Below, piece after piece: positions 57,000-64,000 of a stretch of DNA of 64,000 nt. The DNA comes from Congeria kusceri. Taxonomy: Eukaryota > Mollusca > Bivalvia > Myida > Dreissenidae. The stretch is from the NCBI GenBank assembly GCA_027627225.1, contig JAPFQT010000086.1, positions 62,001 to 126,000 of the forward strand, given 5' to 3'. Each line of letters begins with the position of its first letter. Position 1 is the stretch's first letter. Below the pieces are notes generated by a model. The model worked only from the letters and a program-made list of their open reading frames with translations, did not search any database and had not been told where the DNA came from. The translations under genes were made by a program, and so were the position numbers.

Positions 57000-57430
57000 C
57001 CTGGTTTTATGTCTACACTGCCCTCCATTATTTACATGATTGCACTGAGACAAACGACTTACACCCTTGGTTTTATATCTACACTGCACTCCATTATTTA
57101 CATGATTGCACTGGGACAAACGACTCATACCCTTGGTTTTATATCTACACTGCCCTCCATTATTTACATGACAGCACTGGGACAAACGACTTACACCCTT
57201 GGTTTTATATCTACACTGCACTCCATTATTTACATGACAGCACTGGGACAAATGACTTACACCCTTGGTTTTATATCTTCACTGCACTCCATTATTTACA
57301 TGAAAGCACTGGGACAAACGACTCATACCCTTGGTTTTATATCTACACTGCACTCCATTATTTACATGACAGCACTGGGACAAACGACTTACACCCTTGG
57401 TTTTATGTCTACATTGCCCTCCATAATCAG
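57000..57430. repeat. 66-bp minisatellite, about 6.5 copies
   Basis: Units of 'acacccttggttttatatct', 'acactgcactccattattta', 'catgacagcactgggacaaa', 'cgactt', spaced exactly 66 bp (for example 57,061, 57,127, 57,193). Because 66 is a multiple of 3, both strands stay open: plus LGFISTLHSIIYMIALGQTT, minus SQCNHVNNGVQCRYKTKGVS. No start, signal or splice context supports a protein. Confidence 0.95.
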
Positions 57431-57460
57431 TATGATATATATGTACTTAGTTACAGTTTA

Positions 57461-57757
57461 CAAGACAAGAGCTGTCTCAGGACAGTGCGCTTGACTATTC
57501 GAACCGCTTTGTCAGAGTTATGGGTCCTTGTCAGTACAAAAAAGGGGCGTAATTCTGCTAAATTGCAGGTCAGAGTTATGGGCCTTGGTCAGTGACCTCA
57601 CATAATGACCCCAAAAACATATGAGAAGTTTCCATTGAATATCTGTAGTAGTTACAGAGATATATACTTGTTGCACGCAAACCTTAACCAGAGCATTGGA
57701 CGACACGGACGAAAGGGTGAGTAGAATAGCTCGAACTATTTGGTAAATAGTTGAGAT
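57461..57757 (-). mobile_element. Family-1-like element without tandem expansion
   Basis: The 3' end appears first on plus: caagacaagagctgtctcag then gacagtgcgcttgactattc, a hairpin of ctgtc/gacag plus the subterminal repeat. The 5' end, at about 57,725-57,757, has gctcgaactatttggtaaat and agttgagat with hairpin aactattt/aaatagtt. The interior holds only about two degenerate 'cagagttatggg' segments. Confidence 0.72.
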
Positions 57758-57925
57758 AACAAAACATACATCTCGGTATTGTATCGTTGTTACTTTACTG
57801 CCATTGTATCACAAGGCTAGCATATCATTACACCTGTAGAGACAAATCATTGTTTCTATATGACAACACCATTCACTTTGGCCAAATAATAATAACGGGC
57901 AAAAAACATTCCAACACTGCATACC

Positions 57926-58010
57926 TCTGGTGTGGATTGAGTGTGTTGAGGCAGGGAATGTCTGAGTTGGTCAGAGGACGATTGTCACCAGATGCTTTAA
58001 AATCAACCAG
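57926..58010 (-). pseudogene. Exon-like block Y, copy B
   Basis: The minus strand aligns with 51,430-51,512: ctggtgacaatc, tctgaccaac, gacattccctgcct, and a matching donor agag|gtatgc. The frame reads GDNRPLTNSDIPCLNTLNPH then QR, so the HGQ part is lost by a small deletion. Confidence 0.35.
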
Positions 58011-58549
58011 AGAAAAGGAAGAACATTACCTTCAATCAGACAGTAAAATAAACAGTATTATGGCAATTTTATTTAATTTCATTATTTTTGTAACATCTAC
58101 TCATTTTGGAAACATAGTGTTATACATGTAGTTGGTGTTTGTGTATATGATTTCATCATTTCACTCTACACCATTACATTCATAAATAAATAATACTATT
58201 ATGTACGGTAATTACATTTATTAGAAATCTAATACCATTGAAAAACTTTAGTTATTGAAAAATGTAGCAACAAATACATTTTGCATTTGCAAGTACAGCA
58301 ATTATATAAAAAGCATGATTGATTTTAACTTCATCACATAAAACATATATTTGCCATCAATATCCAAAGATGAAACAAACCTATCGTTTTAAACCCATCA
58401 TTAATATGCTGACACCCATCGTGATTTGTATATAACCAGCACACTATTTGGAACTATTAGTCTAGTTTTCTGACCATTTTTGATTGGAGTATTAAGTAGA
58501 TCAAAATCTGGCTTTAAGCTATTCTGACAACAATCCTACTTAACAACAA
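58011..58549. other. Unassigned AT-rich spacer
   Basis: Nothing supportable seen. Confidence 0.35.
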
Positions 58550-58551
58550 TT

Positions 58552-58673
58552 TTAGAAATGTCACCTGCTCATTTGCTGTCACTGTTTGTGCCCTATGGAG
58601 TAAGGTCATGTTCAGTCAGAACGCCTCTACAATCATCTCGCAACATCTTGTAGGGAGGCCGCTGTATTTGTAA
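58552..58673 (-). pseudogene. Exon-like block X, copy B
   Basis: The minus strand has acceptor atatttcag..ttacag-like, then tccctacaagatg aligned with the block at 62,816-62,932. Stops appear in every frame within about 30 codons, so this copy is decayed. Confidence 0.3.
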
Positions 58674-58913
58674 CTGAAATATGAAAGTAATGCTGATTAA
58701 TGGGGAATCTTGAATAAAACTTTTATCGGACATGCAAGAGCAAAACTGTCAAGGAACTGTACTTGAATCTCTAACAGATCTCAGACTTTTTCAATGACAT
58801 TTTTATAAACCTTTCAACAGTCTATGTACATGTTTGTAATGAATACAAATATGAAAAACTTATTCTAACAGCAACAATTCCGAGAAATCAGGAATTATTT
58901 TGATGTGCAAAAA
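58674..58913. other. Unassigned spacer
   Basis: Nothing supportable seen. Confidence 0.35.
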
Positions 58914-58917
58914 GAGT

Positions 58918-61790
58918 CTCAGTGGTGTAATGGATACGATTTCAGCCTTGGGAGATCATGAGTCTCAGGGGTGTAATGGATACGATGTCCACCTTGGGAG
59001 ATCATGAGTCTCAGTGGTGTCATGGGTACGATGTCCGCCTTGGGAGATCATGAGTCTCAGTGGTGTAATGGATATGATGTCCACCTTGGGAGATCATGAG
59101 TCCACCTTGGGAGATCATGAGTCTCAGTGGTGTCATGGATACGATGTCCGCCTTGGGAGATCATGAGTCTCAGTGGTGTAATGGATATGATGTCCACCTT
59201 GGGAGATCATGAGTCTCAGTGGTGTAATGGATATGATGTCCACCTTGAGAGATCATGAGTCTCAGTGGTGTACTGGATATGATGTCCACCTTGGGAGATC
59301 ATGAGTCTCAGTGGTGTAATGGATATGATGTCCACCTTGGGAGATCATGGGTCTCAGTGGTGTAATGGATACGATGTCCACCTTGGGAGATCATGAGCCT
59401 CAGTGGTGTAATGGATATGATGTCCACCTTGGGAGATCATGAGTCTCAGTGGTGTACTGGATATGATGTCCACCTTGGGAGATCATGAGTCTCAGTGGTG
59501 TACTGCATATGATGTCCGCCTTGGGAGATCATGAGTCTCAATGGTGTAATGGATATGATGACTGCCTTGGGAGATCATGAGTCTCAGTGGTGTAATGGAT
59601 ATGGTGTCCGCCTTGGGAGATCATGAGTCTCAATGGTGTAATGGATATGATGACTGCCTTGAGAGATCATGAGTCTCAATGGTGTAATGGATACGATGTC
59701 CACCTTGGGAGATCATGAGTCTCAGTGGTGTAATGGATATGATGTCTGCCTTGGGAGATCATGAGTCTCATTGGTGTAATGGATATGATGTCCACCTTGG
59801 GAGATCATGAGTCTCATTGGTGTAATGGATATGGTGTCCGCCTTGGGAGATCATGAGTCTCATTGGTGTAATGGATATGATGTCCACCTTGGGAGATCAT
59901 GAGTCTCAGTGGTGTAATGGATATGATGTCCACCTTGGGAGATCATGAGTCTCAGTGGTGTAATGGATATGATGTCCGCCTTGGGAGAACATGAGTCTCA
60001 GTGGTGTACTGGATATGATGTCCACCTTGGGAGATCATGAGTCTCAGTGGTGTAATGGATATGATGTCCACCTTGGGAGATCATGAGTCACAGTGGTGTA
60101 ATGGATATGATGTCCGTCTTGGGAGATCATGAGTCTCATTGGTGTAATGGATATGATGTCCACCTTGGGAGATCATGAGTCTCAGTGGTGTAATGGATAT
60201 GATGTCCACCTTGGGAGATCATGAGTCTCTGTGGTGTAATGGATATGATGTCCGTCTTGGGAGATCATGAGTCTCAGTGGTGTAATGGATATGATGTCTG
60301 CCTTGGGAGATCATGAGTCTCAGTGGTGTAATGGATATGATGTCCACCTTGGGAGATCATGAGTCTCAGTGGTGTAATGGATATAATGACTGCCTTGGGA
60401 GATCATGAGTCTCAGTGGTGTAATGGATATGATGTCCACCTTGGGAGATCATGGGTCTCATTGGTGTAATGGATATGATGTCCACCTTGGGAGATCATGA
60501 GTCTCAGTGGTGTAATGGATATGATGTCCACCTTGGGAGTTCATGGGTCTCAGTGGTGTAATGGATATGATGTCCACCTTGGGAGATCATGAATCTCAGT
60601 GATGTAATGGATATGATGTCCGCCTTGGGAGATCACGAGTCTCAGTGGTGTAATGGATATGATGTCCACCTTGGGAGATCATGAGTCTCAGTGGTGTAAT
60701 GGATATGATGACTGCCTTGGGAGATCATGAGTCTCAGTGGTGTAATGGATATGATGTCCACCTTGGGAGATCATGAGTCTCAGTGGTGTAATGGATATGA
60801 TGTCCACCTTGGGAGGTCATGAGTCTCAGTGGTGTAATGGATATGATGTCCGCCTTGGGAGATCGTGAGTCTCAGTGGTGTACTGGATATGATGTCTGCC
60901 TTGGGAGATCATGAGTCTCAGTGGTGTAATGGATATGATGTCCACCTTGGGAGATCATGAGTCTCATTGGTGTAATGGATATGGTGTTCGCCTTGGGAGA
61001 TCATGAGTCTCAGTGATGTAATGGATATGATGTCCGTCTTGGGAGATCATGAGTCTCAGTGGTTTAATGGATATGATGTCCACCTTGGGAGATCATGAGT
61101 CTCAGTGTTGTAATGGATACGATGTCTGCCGTGGGAGATCATGAGTCTCAGTGGTGTAATGGATATGATGTCCACCTTGGGAGATCATGAGTCTCAGTGG
61201 TGTAATGGATATGATGTCCACCTTGGGAGATCATGAGTCTCAGTGGTGTAATGTATATGGTGTTCGCCTTGGGAGATCATGAGTCTCAGTGATGTAATGG
61301 ATATGATGTCCGTCTTGGGAGATCATGAGTCTCAGTGGTGTAATGGATATGATGTCCACCTTGGGAGATCACGAGTCTCAGTGTTGTAATGGATATGATG
61401 ACTGCCTTGGGAGATCATGAGTCTCAGTGGTGTAATGGATATGATGTCCGCCTTGGGAGATCATGAGTCTCAGTGGTGTAATGGATATGATGTCCACCTT
61501 GGGAGATCATGAGTCTCAGTGATGTAATGGATATGATGTCCACCTTGGGAGATCATGAGTCTCAGTGGTGTAATGGATATGATGTCTGCCTTGGGAGATC
61601 ATGAGTCTCAGTGGTGTAATGGATATGATGTCCACCTTGGGAGATCATGAGTCTCAGTGGTGTAATGGATATGATGTCCACCTTGGGAGATCATGAGTCT
61701 CAGTGGTGTAATGGATACGATGTCCGCCTTTTGAGATCATGAGTCTCAGTGGTGTAATGGATATGATGTCCACCTTGGGAGATCATGAGT
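58918..61790 (+). repeat. 46-bp tandem array, 62 units, derived from an S1 SINE head
   Basis: The unit is 'ctcagtggtgtaatggatat', 'gatgtccaccttgggagatc', 'atgagt' (46 bp). The span of 2,873 bp equals 62 x 46 plus one 21-bp partial unit (ccaccttgggagatcatgagt, duplicated at about 59,101-59,121), so there is no other net length change. The unit equals the 5' part of S1 (compare 23,611-23,660: cagtggtgtaatggatatgg, tgtccgcc, gaggtcgtgagt). Most units keep a perfect RNA polymerase III A-box match (tggtgtaatgg). Variation is by substitution, mainly at the tccacc/tccgcc/gactgcc position. Confidence 0.95.
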
Positions 61791-61955
61791 GGGAACCCTA
61801 CTCTGGGGGCGTTTGAATGATTTCTCTCAAAAGACACAACGTACTGGTTCTACCCAGTAAACAGACTTGAAAGTGTCTCAATAAGCCTCAGGCTCCCACA
61901 CATTTGAGTTAAAACAAATAGGATTAAACTAAATGTGCAAAATTGTAAATTGTTT
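61791..61955 (+). mobile_element. S1 SINE body attached to the 46-bp array
   Basis: After the last unit comes gggaaccctactctgggggc in place of ttcgatccctactcggg (the B-box is damaged), then tactggttctacccagtaaa, cagacttgaaagtgtctcaa and tail aaaacaaataggattaaact. The array and this body together form one SINE with an expanded head. Confidence 0.9.
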
Positions 61956-62225
61956 TGAAAAAAAAGTAAAGCTTTTCTAAATCGTAGAAAAGAAAAAGAA
62001 ATGGAAAAGTAAGTATGTAGGGTACAATTTTGTTTAGCATATAATTCTCAAAAACATGGGAAATAACACACATAGGTCATATCTATTGATAACTACCTTT
62101 AATTGAAATGCTGTTGTATATGAGAAAATCATACGGAACATTTCTGGAAGGTTAAACTTAACTTTTGGATTTATAATGAAATTCCTATCTAGTTTCATCA
62201 AAACTTTGTACAACTGTAAATAAGT
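61956..62225. other. Segmental duplicate flank (D copy)
   Basis: Contains ttcctatctagtttcatcaa and tttgtacaactgtaaataag, colinear with 54,080-54,120 in the C copy. Confidence 0.55.
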
Positions 62226-62235
62226 CTTGCCACTG

Positions 62236-62298
62236 ACCACTGATTACTATACTCCCACTTGCTCTAATGCCAATACTGCCCATGACCGTCAGCAGCAG
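62236..62298 (-). pseudogene. Exon-like block Y, copy D (decayed)
   Basis: The minus strand frame equivalent to copy C reads ADGHGQYWH, a TAG stop, then SKWEYSNQW, followed by a 1-nt deletion before the donor position. HGQY and KWEYS.QW are kept, confirming shared origin with 54,132-54,190. Confidence 0.4.
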
Positions 62299-62815
62299 CT
62301 TCAGGGTGGGCAAAAACTCAACCTAGAACGGCAGAATAACATACCGGTAACTTTAAATATTGATACAAATCTGAGGGAAAATTGTTGCAGGCATTACTTA
62401 ATTCTTTATAAATTAAGTTTAAAGAACTTTTATGTACCTAAAATGAAGTCTTTTTTTGAAGAAAATGGGTTTCAGTTTGTGCACCATTTAAACAATATAA
62501 TGAGCAAATTTTAATTTATTTACTTAAGTAGAAAATGTAATTATAACATTTGCAAATAGATAAAACAAAGGCACTAATATACAGATAGATCATAATGTTG
62601 ACAGATTTCAGAAGATCTCAAAACTAAACAATTAAATACTCTTACAGTTTATAAACAAGACTGTATTTATTTTACAATGGAAAATAAAGGGCCTTTAATG
62701 AACTATTATTGTACATTGATGGGAGTCCAAGGTAAACTGTATTTAAAAGAAAACAGCAGAATAAATAGTTTAACTATTGTAAGAAATTCATATTTTGCTT
62801 TTTAAAAAAACTGAC
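62299..62815. other. Segmental duplicate flank and unassigned spacer
   Basis: gcaggcattacttaat, aaaatgaagtctttttttga and ggtttcagttt are shared with 54,478-54,580. The S3 SINE present in the C copy is absent here. Confidence 0.5.
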
Positions 62816-62932
62816 CATGTCCCCGTCATGAAATCCTGAACAGTGGGCTGGGGTGTGATTTGCAGATGTCCCTGGTGGCCATTGAGAGTTCTGGTAGCAA
62901 TAACTTTGCGTTCATCTTGTAGTGATGAGTAA
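62816..62932 (-). CDS. Exon-like block X, copy D, open throughout
   Basis: The minus strand has acceptor ctctcatattacag, 117 nt, and donor acatg|gtcagt. One frame is open across the whole block: YSSLQDERKVIATRTLNGHQ then GHLQITPQPTVQDFMTGT, with 1 nt before and 2 nt after. The copy at 58,552-58,673 is decayed. Product not recognised. Joining directly to block Y copy D (which itself carries a stop) is not productive, so this may be a surviving fragment. Confidence 0.35.
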
Positions 62933-62989
62933 CTGTAATATGAGAGGTGCATTATTGTTTCAGCAGAAACAAATCTTTTATTACAAAAA

Positions 62990-63436
62990 ATGACATCTTA
63001 AAGGAACCTATTCACAGACTGGCAAATTGATAATTTTCAATTTCTTTGTCACATATTCCCAAACGTAAATTACAGTGTACAATAAAGAAGTGAAATAACA
63101 CATCTGACACAGAATTATATATGAAATATCGTGTCGTTTATAGATTATCATCAAAAGAAATGGATACAATTATGAATCATTTTTCATGGTATTTTGGAAA
63201 ACATTTGTATGACTAACATGGCATTAAAACACACGGTTATGTTTGTTAGTCTCACTGGCCAAGCGGTTAGCGTGACACATTTGTTATCCGAAAGGTAGTT
63301 GGTTCGAGACCTGGTAGAAGTATTTTTTAACTTTATTTGTTTTATTTATAATTTATAATATTTGTTTTTTATTCGTCCAGATTGTTTAATGACATTTTCT
63401 TAAACACGGAAACCTGTGAATAAGTCCCTTTAAAGA
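62990..63436. mobile_element. Repeat with inverted aaaggaacctattcacag ends and tRNA-like core
   Basis: The left end ttaaaggaacctattcacag with actggcaaattga is answered at 63,410-63,434 by cctgtgaataagtcccttt. A similar left end is seen at 54,594. A tRNA-like segment lies inside at 63,249. Confidence 0.55.
63249..63322 (+). other. tRNA-like sequence with pol III terminator
   Basis: A-box tggccaagcgg and B-box ggttcgagacc in correct spacing, then a tttttt run at about 63,323. Anticodon-stem pairing is poor, so a SINE head or tRNA pseudogene is more likely than an active tRNA. Confidence 0.5.
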
Positions 63437-63724
63437 AGTAATACTTGGATTTCAAGCATCTCTGAACTTTATGTAGTTTGAAATTGGTATTATCAGTACT
63501 GGTTAGTGAGAATTTGCTGGTACATTATTTAAAATGAATGAGCAAATAAAAGGAACTAATAAATGCAAAATAAAGAAATCTGGGCCGTCCCTCCATTTCA
63601 CAATTGAAGAACAGTTGAAGGCTGGGCTGTCCTTCCATTTCACAAATGCAACTGAACAACAGTTGAAGGCTTTGGGAAAAATCATGCATTTAAATCTGTG
63701 TAAGGTTTCTCACCGGAGATCTAA
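63437..63724. other. Short imperfect duplication, otherwise unassigned
   Basis: ggccgtccctccatttcaca..attgaagaacagttgaaggct is followed by gctgtccttccatttcacaa..caacagttgaaggct. A 68-aa frame spans it, with no recognised motif. Confidence 0.4.
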
Positions 63725-64000
63725 GCAAGTTTCATGTTGATTAGGCAACAAATCTGGCCTCAAGAGTGTTCACAAGCTTTTTCTTTAATTGCCCTTGTGA
63801 CCTTGTTATTGACCCCACTTGACCCAGTTTTGATCTCGACCAAGATATCATAATGATAAGAATGAATGTTCTGAACAATTTTCATGTTAATTAGGCAAAA
63901 AATGTGGCCTCTATAGTGTTCACAAGCTTTTTCTTAAATTTGCCCTAGTGACCTAGTTTGCCACCCCATGACCCAGTTTCAAACTGGATATCATTGGAAC
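63725..64000 (+). mobile_element. Tandem-core repeat, family 8, cut by the window edge
   Basis: Two monomers spaced 150 bp: 'gtgttcacaagctttttctt', 'ttgacccagttt', 'gaccaagatatcat' and 'tttcatgttaattaggcaaa' recur. Continues past position 64,000. Confidence 0.75.

Noticed and set aside
57009..57494. 161-aa repeat protein
   Set aside because: Longest frame in the window, but explained by a 66-bp stop-free repeat. No start or splice context, and the opposite strand is equally open.
58918..61790. CRISPR-like regular repeats
   Set aside because: Units are directly adjacent with no unique spacers, and the unit is SINE-derived in a eukaryotic context.

Overview
This window looks like nuclear DNA of a mollusc, most probably a bivalve. 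It is AT-rich, has long intergenic and intronic stretches, no operons or bacterial genes, tRNA-derived SINEs, several mobile families built around 130-190 bp tandem cores, and exon-like blocks bounded by GT/AG. The species cannot be named from sequence alone. No complete protein gene is visible. Most open frames are by-products of minisatellites and microsatellites, or lie inside mobile elements.

Layout. 0-9.6 kb: a 24-bp minisatellite, a palindrome-rich element, a tandem-core element with hairpin ends (family 2), two MITE copies, tRNA-SINE copies, a second tandem-core family (family 1) and a 26-bp minisatellite. 9.6-20.4 kb: a second SINE family, a truncated family-1 copy, a foldback element filled with microsatellites, a decayed LINE, a third tandem-core family, and a second block of the 26-bp minisatellite. 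20.4-26.2 kb: mostly unassigned, with several small TIR elements. 26.4-31.3 kb: locally duplicated DNA, including tandem units of about 550 bp that each carry the same SINE, and 23-bp minisatellite blocks. 31.5-38.6 kb: another family-1 copy, trinucleotide repeats and a C-rich TIR element. 38.6-45.8 kb: the best coding evidence, namely two phase-compatible plus-strand exons (38,697-38,757 and 41,658-41,722) and a minus-strand terminal exon (45,687-45,785), plus a very recent 415-bp tandem duplication. 46.4-56.3 kb: nested tandem-core elements. 50.8-63 kb: dispersed exon-like segmental duplicates on the minus strand, some reading GDxHGQ(F/Y). 58.9-61.8 kb: a large 46-bp array.

The most striking structure is 58,918-61,950. 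The 5' (A-box) part of a tRNA-derived SINE has been amplified into 62 tandem 46-bp units plus one 21-bp partial unit, and the rest of that SINE follows the last unit. The second is a shared architecture in at least three, probably four, otherwise unrelated tandem-core families: a 5' hairpin, subterminal inverted repeats, a tandem core and a 3' hairpin close to the end. This is the layout of non-autonomous Helentrons (HINE-like elements), which are known to carry satellite-like cores in bivalves.

Most genes' roles cannot be given. The coding pieces are single exons without recognised homologues, so the window is described mainly as repeats and gene fragments. Where a stretch of more than 300 bases is listed as unassigned, nothing supportable was seen by eye.
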